The notes under the pieces: model-generated
Told to the model about the DNA's origin: nothing
Databases searched by the model: none
Seen by the model: only the letters and a program-made list of their open reading frames with translations
Position numbers and translations under genes: made by a program
Shown: in pieces, positions 1 to 7,093 of the stretch
How the letters are laid out: the number at the start of each line of letters is the position of its first letter
Position numbering within the stretch: the stretch's first letter is position 1
From: Bacteroidales bacterium UBA5266
GTDB taxonomy: Bacteria; Bacteroidota; Bacteroidia; Bacteroidales; WCHB1-69
Direction of reading: 5' to 3'
DNA: 17,526 nucleotides
Assembly: GCA_002411545.1 (NCBI GenBank)
Contig: DHTG01000057.1
Coordinates: 1-17,526, forward strand

Positions 1-1
1 A

Positions 2-427
2 ACCGGAAAACAAAGGAAAAAGAATTTTTTACTGATTACTACAACCCTTTCCATTGCTCTATTTGCTCTATTATGGAACGGATTTATCCATTTAATCATA
101 TTGAAAAAAGAAAATGCTCTGCTTTCAAGCATTCATCGACCCGATATGAATGAAAAGATGTGGATTAGCTTAATTGTTACTGTTGCCATTGCTTTCTTAT
201 TTTCTTACAGTTATTCAAAATGGCGAAAAACGGGAAGTTTTAAAGAATCTATATTTCATAGTTTGTTTTTTGCTGTATTGATGATAGTTGTTGTAGATCT
301 TAATCAATATTTTCTATATGCCATTCCGTTTGCATTGGTTGCTAAATGGGCTTTGTTCGGTCTTGTAGAATTTTTAATTTATGGATTGATTATTAAATTC
401 ATATATAAAAAACACCTTTCAAAATAA
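2..427 (+). CDS. Small multi-pass membrane protein of unknown function, 5' end cut off by window
   Basis: The frame is open from base 2 to the TAA at 425-427, so the gene begins upstream of the window. The first start-like codon inside is a TTG at 101, but using it would discard a good membrane helix encoded at about 29-100. The visible 141 residues form about four hydrophobic segments, roughly residues 10-30, 48-68, 80-103 and 110-132, separated by short charged loops. A conserved-looking stretch near residue 48 (RPDMNEK) precedes the second helix, and VDLNQYFLY lies in the third. I recall similar small membrane proteins but cannot name a family with certainty, and no enzyme motif is visible. 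The gene converges on the DUF6580-type gene, with an AT-rich dyad between them. That it is a real gene is fairly sure; its function is unknown. Confidence 0.7.
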   Translation, partial: TGKQRKKNFLLITTTLSIALFALLWNGFIHLIILKKENALLSSIHRPDMNEKMWISLIVTVAIAFLFSYSYSKWRKTGSFKESIFHSLFFAVLMIVVVDLNQYFLYAIPFALVAKWALFGLVEFLIYGLIIKFIYKKHLSK

Positions 428-454
428 GTAGTTATTTACTCGATTTCCAAGCAC

Positions 455-487
455 AAAAAAAAGGCACTAAATCAATACCTTTTTTTT
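455..487. terminator. Weak candidate bidirectional terminator
   Basis: A run of eight A plus GG (455-464) is mirrored by CC plus eight T (478-487) around a 13-base loop. The dyad lies between two convergent genes and would give a U-tract on either strand. Only two G-C pairs hold the stem, so this is a weak call. Confidence 0.4.
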
Positions 488-515
488 AACAAAAGCACTG
501 TTAGTCATTATTTCA

Positions 516-1028
516 TTAACGAACAGCCCATACTTTTTTATGAACCAAGGTATAAACTCCCCAGAAAGCCAAGGAATAAACCATAGTAGACAATAATTCC
601 ATACGGAAAAAAGGAATGGCCATTTGGTAACAAGTAGCTAATCCACTGAGTGTATAGCCATACCATCCGTGTAAGTAACAAGCAAAATTAGTAATCAGAA
701 AAAATAGAACAGCTGATAGTAAAGCGGTTAAAAATACGTTTGCAAAACGCATATTCTTGCATAAAAACATGCCCAAAGCTACTACTAAAGCAAAGGATAA
801 ATAAACCGCCCACATGGTGGAATGAAATCCAATAACAATATCACTCAACAACATAATCACCATAGGTACAACAAAAGCATACCATTTTCTCCCCAACAAA
901 GCTCCACTAAACAAAGCAATGGCAGCTATGGGTGTGAAATTATTCGGATGAGGTAACAAACGAATTAACATTGCAATAATTATAAGTGCGAAAATAATCA
1001 CTATACGAGAATTTGCTATCTTCTTCAT
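516..1028 (-). CDS. DUF6580-type integral membrane protein, putative transporter
   Basis: The protein has 170 residues and five or six hydrophobic segments. Its N-terminal part carries RLLPHPNNFTPIAAIALFSG, which resembles the conserved block of the DUF6580 family (putative transport proteins related to ECF S-components) as I remember it. The frame could start at a TTG at 1070, but that TTG is part of a -7 promoter box (1068-1075), so it cannot be translated from that promoter. The ATG at 1028 is chosen, giving a natural start MKKIANSR followed directly by a membrane helix. The gene stands alone on the minus strand, divergent from yraN. No riboswitch-like leader was seen, so the substrate cannot be inferred. 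The membrane location is sure; the family call is fairly sure from memory. Confidence 0.75.
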   Translation of the reverse strand: MKKIANSRIVIIFALIIIAMLIRLLPHPNNFTPIAAIALFSGALLGRKWYAFVVPMVIMLLSDIVIGFHSTMWAVYLSFALVVALGMFLCKNMRFANVFLTALLSAVLFFLITNFACYLHGWYGYTLSGLATCYQMAIPFFRMELLSTMVYSLAFWGVYTLVHKKVWAVR

Positions 1029-1067
1029 TACTGTTTGAATTAAATTATCTTTTATTTTTTCAATGTG

Positions 1068-1075
1068 CAAAGATA
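1068..1075 (-). promoter_or_regulatory. -7 box for the DUF6580-type gene
   Basis: On the minus strand the sequence is TATCTTTG followed by C, an exact match to the Bacteroidota TAnnTTTG element. Transcription would begin about 35 bases upstream of the ATG at 1028. No convincing -33 element was seen. Confidence 0.65.
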
Positions 1076-1242
1076 ATCATAAAGCATGTACATTTATACT
1101 TCATTCATCGTTTTTTTTATTTTTTTCAAAAACAAACTAATTATCAATGTTTTTATTTATTGCCCTACTGATTTTAGCAGTATATGTCGATGGGCGTTAC
1201 ATAGGATGACTGTTTCGCATGCATGATGACAATAAATTTTAC
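1076..1242. other. Divergent intergenic region with a possible 20-residue hydrophobic peptide ORF
   Basis: This lies between the divergent DUF6580-type gene and yraN. It is mostly AT-rich, but 1147-1209 (+) is an ATG-started 20-codon frame for a hydrophobic peptide, beginning MFLFIALLILAVY and ending in GRYIG. The region 1160-1210 is richer in G and C than its surroundings. There is no promoter box or ribosome-binding site in front of the ORF, so it could be a chance frame, a gene remnant or a small membrane peptide. Nothing else was recognised here. Confidence 0.3.
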
Positions 1243-1250
1243 TACCTTTG
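1243..1250 (+). promoter_or_regulatory. -7 box for yraN
   Basis: TACCTTTG followed by C matches the TAnnTTTG consensus exactly and lies 27 bases before the chosen yraN ATG at 1278. A TTG at 1248 that could be mistaken for the start codon is inside this box. Confidence 0.7.
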
Positions 1251-1277
1251 CACAAAGAAAAAGAATATGAAAAAAAT

Positions 1278-1646
1278 ATGAGCATAACACAACAACAGGA
1301 AACCGGAAACAAAGGTGAAAAAATAGCCAAAAACTACCTTATACAAAAAGGGTTTTGTATACTTGAAAGCAATTGGCGTTACGGCCATTTAGAAATCGAC
1401 ATCATTGCACAAAACCAAACTTTTATTGTATTTTGTGAAGTAAAAACACGTTCTTCGAATACCATAGGCGAACCCGAAGAATTTGTTTCTCGTCAACAAC
1501 AAAGGAACATCATCCGAGCGGCCAATGCATATATCAACAAAAACAGCATTAAAAAAGAAGCCCGTTTCGATATTATTTCTATTTTGAAAGTAAATCAAAA
1601 GGTTGACATAAAGCACTTGGAGTATGCTTTTTCACCACATTGGTAA
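1278..1646 (+). CDS. yraN: YraN / UPF0102 family predicted nuclease-fold protein
   Basis: The protein has 122 residues, the usual size for this family. The full family pattern is visible: GNKGEKIAKNYL near residues 10-21, GFCILESNWR at 25-34, HLEIDIIA at 37-44 and FCEVKTR at 52-58. E14, D41, E54 and K56 lie where the restriction-endonuclease-like fold (D...ExK) places its catalytic residues. The family is annotated as a predicted endonuclease or Holliday-junction-resolvase-like protein, and I know of no firmly settled role. The ATG at 1278 is preferred over a TTG at 1248 because the latter is part of the -7 box. sufC follows 72 bases downstream with its own -7 box, so yraN is probably transcribed separately, with possible read-through. 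Confidence 0.92.
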   Translation: MSITQQQETGNKGEKIAKNYLIQKGFCILESNWRYGHLEIDIIAQNQTFIVFCEVKTRSSNTIGEPEEFVSRQQQRNIIRAANAYINKNSIKKEARFDIISILKVNQKVDIKHLEYAFSPHW

Positions 1647-1687
1647 AAAATATTACATACAGGCAAGCTTCATACAAAAAAATCGTG

Positions 1688-1695
1688 TACTTTTG
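1688..1695 (+). promoter_or_regulatory. -7 box for sufC
   Basis: TACTTTTG followed by C matches the TAnnTTTG consensus and lies 23 bases before the sufC ATG at 1719. It gives sufC a promoter of its own and a short leader. Confidence 0.65.
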
Positions 1696-1718
1696 CACCT
1701 TAATTATATCATAAGATT

Positions 1719-2480
1719 ATGGCTGCATTGTTGGAAATTAAAAATTTGCATGTATCAATCAACGGAAAAGAAATACTCAAGGGAGTAAATCTTACTATCA
1801 ATAAAGGTGAAAAGCACGCTTTGATGGGACCGAACGGAAACGGAAAAAGTACCTTAGCAGGAGTGATAGCCGGAAGAGATATTTTTGATGTAACACAAGG
1901 AGAAATATACTATAAAGGAAAAAATCTTTTTGATTTATCCATCGAAGACCGGGCTCGTGAGGGCATTTTTCTTGGTTTTCAATATCCAGTAGAAATACAA
2001 GGAGTAAGCATGACCAATTTCATGCGTACCGCTTTGAATGAAATCAGAAAATACCGAGGTCAAACCGCTTTGACAGGAGCTGAATTCATGGCTCTGATGG
2101 AAGAAAAAAAGAAAATCGTTGAGATGACAGCCAAATTATCCAATCGTTCGGTCAACGAAGGCTTTTCCGGTGGGGAAAAGAAACGCAATGAGATTTTTCA
2201 AATGGCTATGCTCGATCCTGAATTTGCCGTTCTCGACGAAACCGACTCAGGCTTAGATATCGATGCCCTTAGAATTGTCGCTTCAGGCGTAAATTCTTTA
2301 CATAATAAAACCAACGCTATGTTGGTAATTACACACTACCAACGACTGCTTGATTATATAGTGCCCGATTTTGTTCATATTCTTTACGAAGGTAAAATTG
2401 CCATGTCAGGAGATAAAGACCTTGCTATCAAACTTGAACAAAACGGTTACGAGTGGGTAAAAAAAGAATTAGGCTTGTAA
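1719..2480 (+). CDS. sufC: SufC, ATPase of the SUF iron-sulfur cluster assembly complex
   Basis: SufC is a cytoplasmic ABC-type ATPase that works with SufB and SufD as the scaffold building Fe-S clusters. The 253-residue length is typical. The Walker A motif is GPNGNGKST at 37-45, the Q-loop region is FLGFQYPVEIQGV at about 84-96, and the ABC signature FSGGEKKR is at 149-156. Walker B is FAVLDE at 169-174, followed by TDSGLDIDAL, and the switch histidine is H206 in VITHYQ. FQYPVEIQGV and FSGGEKKRNE are typical of SufC rather than of transport ATPases. The start is the ATG at 1719, just after a -7 box. The usual partners are missing: yraN lies upstream and a methyltransferase gene follows after 4 bases. 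sufB, sufD and sufS must therefore lie elsewhere if they exist. Confidence 0.96.
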   Translation: MAALLEIKNLHVSINGKEILKGVNLTINKGEKHALMGPNGNGKSTLAGVIAGRDIFDVTQGEIYYKGKNLFDLSIEDRAREGIFLGFQYPVEIQGVSMTNFMRTALNEIRKYRGQTALTGAEFMALMEEKKKIVEMTAKLSNRSVNEGFSGGEKKRNEIFQMAMLDPEFAVLDETDSGLDIDALRIVASGVNSLHNKTNAMLVITHYQRLLDYIVPDFVHILYEGKIAMSGDKDLAIKLEQNGYEWVKKELGL

Positions 2481-2484
2481 TCCA

Positions 2485-3213
2485 TTGGCTACGGAAAAAT
2501 CATACGGAAAAATATACCTCTTCCCTACTCTTTTGGGAGGTGATGATATAAGTTATTGTATTCCCGATTATAACATAGACATAATACGTGATATCCGCTT
2601 TTTTATTGTCGAAGAACTACGCACAGCGAGAAGGTTTTTACGTAAAGTCATAGCAGATTTCCCCATTGATGACTGCCATTTCGAACTGCTAAACGAACAT
2701 ACCATTCATATTAATACACAAGAAATGCTTTTGCCCGCTTTACAAGGGCATCCTATGGCTATACTTTCAGAAGCCGGGCTGCCCTGTGTCGCCGATCCGG
2801 GATCTGATTTGATCTTGGAAGCTCATCATAAAAAAATAACTGTCGTTCCGCTGGTTGGCGCATCCTCCTTACTGATGGCTTTGATGGCATCCGGTTTATC
2901 CGGTCAACATTTTTGCTTTCACGGATACCTCCCTACTGACAAACATGACTTAATCATCAAAATCCGAAACATAGAACGTCAGTCTGCAAAAAACAATGAA
3001 GCTCAAATTTTCATAGAAGCTCCCTATCGGAACATGCAATTACTTCAAACCTTGTTGGAAACATGTGCTCCCTCTACCTATCTTTGTATTGCCTCTAACC
3101 TGACACTCCATAACGAATCGATACGTAGTCAAACGATTCAGGATTGGCGAAAGGCGTCGCTACCTTCATTACATAAACAAAATACGGTTTTTATTTTACA
3201 ACAAATTTCCTAA
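2485..3213 (+). CDS. RsmI-like SAM-dependent methyltransferase (tetrapyrrole-methylase fold)
   Basis: The 242-residue protein belongs to the TP-methylase fold. Visible blocks are IYLFPTLLGG near the N-terminus, FFIVEELRTARRFLRK at about 39-54, SEAGLPCVADPG at about 94-105, and PLVGASSLLMALMASGLSG at about 122-140 followed by HFCFHGYLP. These are the SAM-binding and substrate blocks of RsmI, which 2'-O-methylates C1402 of 16S rRNA. The N-terminal block differs from the usual ATPIGN-type loop of true RsmI, so this looks like the shorter paralogue common in Bacteroidota; its exact target is uncertain. No ATG lies near the N-terminus. TTG at 2485 is the most upstream usable start, 4 bases after the sufC stop, which suggests co-transcription with sufC. 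It converges on the binding-protein gene. Confidence 0.85.
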   Translation: MATEKSYGKIYLFPTLLGGDDISYCIPDYNIDIIRDIRFFIVEELRTARRFLRKVIADFPIDDCHFELLNEHTIHINTQEMLLPALQGHPMAILSEAGLPCVADPGSDLILEAHHKKITVVPLVGASSLLMALMASGLSGQHFCFHGYLPTDKHDLIIKIRNIERQSAKNNEAQIFIEAPYRNMQLLQTLLETCAPSTYLCIASNLTLHNESIRSQTIQDWRKASLPSLHKQNTVFILQQIS

Positions 3214-3261
3214 ACAATCCTTTCACTGCTATCATAATTGTACTATTACTCCTATATGTAA

Positions 3262-4911
3262 TCAGTTGTTTTTCTTTTTCACCCGTTTAAGGCTTAATAA
3301 ATTCATGGCATTATTATCGATATTCTCCACTTGTTTATTCACAAAACGCAACACCTGATCGTAATAAAGCACGACAACCGGAGCATCGTCCATAATTAAA
3401 CTGTCCATTTGTCGGTATAAAGGCAAACGCAAGGAATCATGGGTAGTGCGTAACGATTGTTCGTACAACTTATCATATTGTGGATTACTGTAATGCGTAT
3501 AATTAGGCCCTTGGGGACAAAAGTTTTGCGAATAAAACAATGACAAATAATTTTCCGCATCGGGATAATCCGCTATCCACGAAGCACGAAAAAAAGGCAA
3601 TTCCGACTTGGCTATCATTTGTCGTTGAGTACCGGATTGCAATTTTGATAATTTGATTGTAAATCCGATTTGTTCCAATTCATATGCCATATACTGAATC
3701 ACATCCATATAACTCTCCGAAACCGATATAACAATAGGAGGCAATCCCTTTCCTTCGGGATATCCGGCTTTGGCCATTAAAGCTCTGGCTTTAGCAGGAT
3801 TATAATCATAACCATAGGCGGTATTTGTATCGAAAGGCGGTAATCCATAGGGAATTATTCCATGGGTACCGGCCATTCCTATATTGCTTCGTAAAAACCG
3901 GAGCATTTTCTTTCGATCGAAACCATAATTGATAGCCTGGCGTATTTCTTTTGTTAACAAGGGATTATCTTTTGTTACCGGGGTATCTTCCATTAAAAAC
4001 CCCAAATACTCCGTATTTAAATAAGGCATGCTTAACATGTATATTTTCTTACGATACACCGGATTGAGCTGTCCATCTGTCGTCAGCAATTCATCTTTGT
4101 AGGAAGCATCCAAACCCGACATGAAATCCAAATTTCCTTTCACAAATTCCATGAAAACAGATTGTTTGTCGATGATAAAAGAAATAGAAACAGCATCCAA
4201 ATACGGCAAACGCTCTCCCTGTTCGAATTCAAAATACTGAGGATTTTTCACCATTACCAGTTTTAAGCCTTCTTTCCAGGTTTTAAACATAAAAGGACCG
4301 GTCCCCACCGGATGTTTACGGAAATCCTTGCCGTAAGCCTCAACGGCTTCATGAGGTACAACCGAACAATATTGCATACACAACAAGCCTAAAAAAGGAG
4401 GAAAACTATGTTTTAACTGTATTTGTACAGTTGTATCGTCAAGAGCTATAAACGCATATCCTCCCTGTTGATTCGTATCCACCAAGTGAAATATCCAAGC
4501 ACCGGGAGAGGCTGTTTTTCTATCTACAATCCGATTGAAGCTATATACCACATCCTCGGCTACGACTTTTCGTTTCTTTTCCGGAAAACTAAAAAAATCC
4601 GTTTGATGAAAATACACATCATCGCGCAAATAAAACGTATAGGTTTTTCCATCTTCGGAAATATGCCAAGATTTAGCCAAACAGGCTTGAATACGCAAAT
4701 GATTATCTAATTGTACCAAGCCATTATACAATTGATTGCATGCCCAGATATTTGCCTGATCTTTTGCAAAAGCCGGATCTAAAGAAGTAATTCCTGCCGA
4801 TTCATTGTAACGGAATACCGTACGTTTTTCATACGCTCCTTCGTTACGACACGACGATATGCACAAGAACAAAAGAAAAATTAAACCATATATCTTCAGT
4901 TTGATTATCAT
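3262..4911 (-). CDS. Extracellular solute-binding lipoprotein, family 5 (OppA/DppA type)
   Basis: The 549-residue protein starts with a lipoprotein signal: MIIK, a hydrophobic core, and the lipobox ISSC with the lipid-bearing C21. It then follows the peptide/nickel-binding protein fold: SLDPAFAKDQANIWACNQLYNGL, an LAKSWHISEDGKTYTF-type strand, VPHEAV..., HPVGTGPFMFKTWKEG, then KEIRQAINYGFDRKKM and NPAKARALMAKAGYPEGKG, and a C-terminal PQYDKLYEQ region. Family members bind oligopeptides, dipeptides or other small solutes for an ABC importer. No permease or ATPase genes lie nearby. The frame can be extended to 4980, but the ATG at 4911 is chosen because it opens the lipoprotein signal and sits 4 bases after the kdsC stop, whereas the longer form would overlap kdsC by 65 bases. 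The class is clear; the ligand is unknown. Confidence 0.9.
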   Translation of the reverse strand: MIIKLKIYGLIFLLFLCISSCRNEGAYEKRTVFRYNESAGITSLDPAFAKDQANIWACNQLYNGLVQLDNHLRIQACLAKSWHISEDGKTYTFYLRDDVYFHQTDFFSFPEKKRKVVAEDVVYSFNRIVDRKTASPGAWIFHLVDTNQQGGYAFIALDDTTVQIQLKHSFPPFLGLLCMQYCSVVPHEAVEAYGKDFRKHPVGTGPFMFKTWKEGLKLVMVKNPQYFEFEQGERLPYLDAVSISFIIDKQSVFMEFVKGNLDFMSGLDASYKDELLTTDGQLNPVYRKKIYMLSMPYLNTEYLGFLMEDTPVTKDNPLLTKEIRQAINYGFDRKKMLRFLRSNIGMAGTHGIIPYGLPPFDTNTAYGYDYNPAKARALMAKAGYPEGKGLPPIVISVSESYMDVIQYMAYELEQIGFTIKLSKLQSGTQRQMIAKSELPFFRASWIADYPDAENYLSLFYSQNFCPQGPNYTHYSNPQYDKLYEQSLRTTHDSLRLPLYRQMDSLIMDDAPVVVLYYDQVLRFVNKQVENIDNNAMNLLSLKRVKKKNN

Positions 4912-4915
4912 TTTA

Positions 4916-5437
4916 CTACCATATTTCGGCACCGTTGAGAAACCATTTGCCATGTAAACGTAAAGTATGTTCAATAACATCTCTCACACAACCATCACCT
5001 CCTTTAAAAATGGAAATATAATCGGCAATTTTTTGAATTTCAATGGCAGCATCATTAGGACAAGCCTTCACCCCCACCAACTTCATGACTTCATAATCGG
5101 GAATATCATCACCCATAAATAAAACTTGATAAGAAGCTACTTTTTTGCTTTCAATGTATTGCTTATAAGTAGCTACTTTATCGGATATTTTCAAAAAAAC
5201 ATCCATGCCTTCAAACATATCATAACGTTTTCTCATTCCCTCGGAATATCCTCCGGAAATAACGCAGACGTTATACCCTTGTTTAAGCGCATACTGTATA
5301 GCATATCCGTCTTTTACGTTGGTATTTCTGATTTGATCACCGTTGGCTCCGACCCATACTTTGCCGTCACTCAAAACACCATCAAAATCAAAGATAAAGG
5401 TGTTGATACTTGTTAATTTTTCTTTGTATTCAGCCAT
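4916..5437 (-). CDS. kdsC: KdsC, 3-deoxy-D-manno-octulosonate 8-phosphate phosphatase (HAD family)
   Basis: KdsC hydrolyses Kdo-8-phosphate to Kdo in the cytoplasm, a step of lipopolysaccharide core synthesis. The 173-residue length fits. HAD motif I is FIFDFDGVLSDG, with nucleophile D17 and general acid D19. The conserved NVKDGYAIQYALKQG block follows, then motif II (CVISGG). A lysine in ISDKVATYKQY serves as motif III, and motif IV is FMGDDIPDYEVM. ACPNDAAIEIQKIADYI and the glycine-rich GGDGCVRDVIE tail are typical of KdsC tetramers. An in-frame TTG at 5464 overlaps a -7 promoter box, so the ATG at 5437 is used. The gene is the first of a two-gene unit with the solute-binding lipoprotein. 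A related HAD phosphatase acting on another acylneuraminate-type sugar is less likely. Confidence 0.88.
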   Translation of the reverse strand: MAEYKEKLTSINTFIFDFDGVLSDGKVWVGANGDQIRNTNVKDGYAIQYALKQGYNVCVISGGYSEGMRKRYDMFEGMDVFLKISDKVATYKQYIESKKVASYQVLFMGDDIPDYEVMKLVGVKACPNDAAIEIQKIADYISIFKGGDGCVRDVIEHTLRLHGKWFLNGAEIW

Positions 5438-5461
5438 CGTCTTACTCTTTTTTATTGGCTG

Positions 5462-5469
5462 CAAATTTA
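5462..5469 (-). promoter_or_regulatory. -7 box for the kdsC-lipoprotein unit
   Basis: The minus strand reads TAAATTTG followed by C, matching TAnnTTTG, 25 bases before the kdsC ATG at 5437. Confidence 0.6.
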
Positions 5470-5696
5470 CTAAAATTCTCTATGCTTTCAGCCATAAAAA
5501 CTCGCTTTCGTTTGCTTTTTACATATTACAGCATATGACTATATATAGGGATGGTATTACTCTTAACCTGTTTTTTATATACATTCCATAAAATCACTAT
5601 TATTTGATCCTTTTAAAAAATTTATAGCTAATCAGGAATATATTGGAAAATTCTGATAAAATTTATTAAAAACAGTATCAACATTAAAAAAAAATA
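5470..5696. other. AT-rich divergent intergenic region
   Basis: No gene is supported in this stretch between kdsC (-) and the YD-like lipoprotein (+). A frame on the plus strand that overlaps kdsC and ends near 5591 has no coding character. A small imperfect inverted repeat, TCAG...CTGA at 5632-5656, lies upstream of the lipoprotein promoter and could be an operator, but support is weak. Confidence 0.4.
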
Positions 5697-5704
5697 TATC
5701 TTTG
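5697..5704 (+). promoter_or_regulatory. -7 box for the YD-like lipoprotein gene
   Basis: TATCTTTG followed by C matches the TAnnTTTG consensus. It lies 43 bases before the ATG at 5748 and leaves an A/T-rich untranslated leader. Confidence 0.65.
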
Positions 5705-5747
5705 CAAAAAAATTTATGAATTTATTATTAATTTAAATCTTAAGAAA

Positions 5748-6611
5748 ATGAAAAAGTGTTTAGTAACAACAACAGTTTTAATGGTATTTGCTGTATTTTT
5801 CACAGCCTGCGACAAAGACGGCATCTATAATCCCAAAGAAAAAATCAAAACAATCTCCTATTCGACAGGTGATACGAAAGTATTGCAAGAAACTTGGACT
5901 TGGGATAAAAATCTCCTCACTAAAATCACCTACAATTCCGAAGATGGTGATTATACGACTTTTGAATATGATAAAAAGCAAGTAAGCAAAATTATTGAGT
6001 ATTCTGAAGGTGTTGAAGATGGATACATGCTTTTTACCTACGACAAAGCCTTGCTCCAAAAAATGGAAATGTTTTATGATGGAAACTTAACCATGAAAGC
6101 CGAAGTAACTCATGACAAGAAAAAAATCACTAAAATAACTATTACTGAAGTAGATTTAGAAGAATTTGCCACCACGAAAAGTTTAGATTACAAACAATTC
6201 CTAACGCGCATGATGCGTTTTGTTGTTGGAAAAGAAAGTGCTAAAATCATTACCCAACATTTACTTTTAAAAAGTGACAACTCCTATTCCATTGAATTTA
6301 TTTATGAAGGAGATAATGTAAAAACCGAAAAATTAACTGCACTTGGCGTGAATATCTATACCATTGCGTATACCTACGACGACAAAATGAATCCATTTTG
6401 CGATGCTTTATATTATGGAGAAAGTGGTGCCATTTCAATGTCTAAAAACAATGTATTAACGGCAAAACAAACATCAGCAATGGAAGAAGCATCTATGGAA
6501 ACCGAATACACTTATGTATATGATGGGAAATGGCCTACTGAACAAAAAACAACTTTTTCCTATTATGGTCAAACATTTAGCGAAACCTATTATTATGAAT
6601 ATCTTGATTAA
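5748..6611 (+). CDS. Lipoprotein with YD-like sequence repeats, function unknown
   Basis: The 287-residue protein has a clear lipoprotein signal (MKKC, a hydrophobic core, lipobox FTAC with C21), so it should be anchored in an envelope membrane. The mature start CDKDG is acidic and lysine-bearing, which loosely recalls the surface-export signals of Bacteroidota lipoproteins. The body is built from repeats of roughly 20-25 residues of the type strand-[YF]-D-K-x-x-[LIV]-x-K-[IM]: ETWTWDKNLLTKITY, TFEYDKKQVSKIIEY, LFTYDKALLQKMEMF and VTHDKKKITKITI, then weaker copies further on (FIYEGDNVKTEKL, TYVYDGKWPTEQ). This resembles the YD-repeat-like or DUF4595-type lipoproteins of Bacteroidota, which form beta structures. 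No catalytic motif is visible. It is monocistronic, with its own promoter and a strong terminator. Confidence 0.8.
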   Translation: MKKCLVTTTVLMVFAVFFTACDKDGIYNPKEKIKTISYSTGDTKVLQETWTWDKNLLTKITYNSEDGDYTTFEYDKKQVSKIIEYSEGVEDGYMLFTYDKALLQKMEMFYDGNLTMKAEVTHDKKKITKITITEVDLEEFATTKSLDYKQFLTRMMRFVVGKESAKIITQHLLLKSDNSYSIEFIYEGDNVKTEKLTALGVNIYTIAYTYDDKMNPFCDALYYGESGAISMSKNNVLTAKQTSAMEEASMETEYTYVYDGKWPTEQKTTFSYYGQTFSETYYYEYLD

Positions 6612-6631
6612 TGAATAATGGATAATCAAAT

Positions 6632-6665
6632 AAAAAAAAGGAGCTTCTTAAAGCTCCTTTTTTTT
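6632..6665. terminator. Bidirectional rho-independent terminator
   Basis: The perfect 7-bp stem GGAGCTT (6640-6646) and AAGCTCC (6651-6657), with a CTTA loop, is flanked by eight A before and eight T after. It therefore works on both strands. It ends the lipoprotein gene (+) and the infC-rpmI-rplT operon (-), whose last stop is at 6689. Confidence 0.9.
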
Positions 6666-6688
6666 ATTGATTCTAAACAAAAACGAAT

Positions 6689-7036
6689 TTATTTTTTTAT
6701 TAAATCAACAATGGCTTTAAATGCCTGGGGTTGATTCATGGCAAGGTCAGCAAGGGTTTTACGATTTAATTCTATTCCTTTTTTATGGAGTTGACCCATA
6801 AACGAGGAATACGACATCCCGTGTTCTCTGACTCCTGCATTAATACGTGTTATCCACAAACTTCTGAAATTACGTTTTTTCTGTTTCCGATCGCGATAAG
6901 CATATTGTTGACCTTTTTCCCAGGTGTTTTTTGCGACGGTCCAGACATTTTTACGTTTTCCGAAGTATCCTCGCGTTAATTTGAGGATTTTCTTCCTTCT
7001 TGCTCTTGAAGCTACATGATTGACTGCTCTTGGCAT
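6689..7036 (-). CDS. rplT: Ribosomal protein L20
   Basis: L20 binds 23S rRNA early in 50S subunit assembly. The 115-residue length is standard, and the sequence is plainly L20: [71 protein letters not shown] and [10 protein letters not shown]. It has a basic N-terminal extension and a globular C-terminal half. The ATG at 7036 follows an AAAGGAG ribosome-binding site (7044-7050) with a 7-base spacing. This is a strong site for a Bacteroidota gene and confirms the start. It is last in the infC-rpmI-rplT operon and is preceded by a structured 76-base gap. It ends just before the bidirectional terminator. Confidence 0.98.
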   Translation of the reverse strand: MPRAVNHVASRARRKKILKLTRGYFGKRKNVWTVAKNTWEKGQQYAYRDRKQKKRNFRSLWITRINAGVREHGMSYSSFMGQLHKKGIELNRKTLADLAMNQPQAFKAIVDLIKK

Positions 7037-7043
7037 ATGATTT

Positions 7044-7093
7044 CTCCTTTCTTTTTACATCAGCGTCGAATTGAATCGAACTTTGGGCGCTGA
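7044..7093 (-). promoter_or_regulatory. Structured rpmI-rplT intergenic element with a strong ribosome-binding site
   Basis: TCAGCG (7060-7065) pairs with CGCTGA (7088-7093). Inside it, TCGA (7066-7069) pairs with TCGA (7076-7079) around a 6-base loop, leaving an 8-base bulge (7080-7087) on one side only. In the RNA this is a 10-bp irregular hairpin lying 9 bases before AAAGGAG (7044-7050). Autogenous control by L20 is known for this operon in other bacteria. That this hairpin serves that role here is inference. Confidence 0.45.

Noticed and set aside
4423..4710. Plus-strand open frame inside the solute-binding protein gene
   Set aside because: It is antisense to a well-supported family 5 binding protein; the product has no recognisable domain.
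5126..5591. Plus-strand open frames opposite kdsC
   Set aside because: They are antisense to a gene with all HAD motifs, have no promoter or ribosome-binding site, and match no family I recognise.
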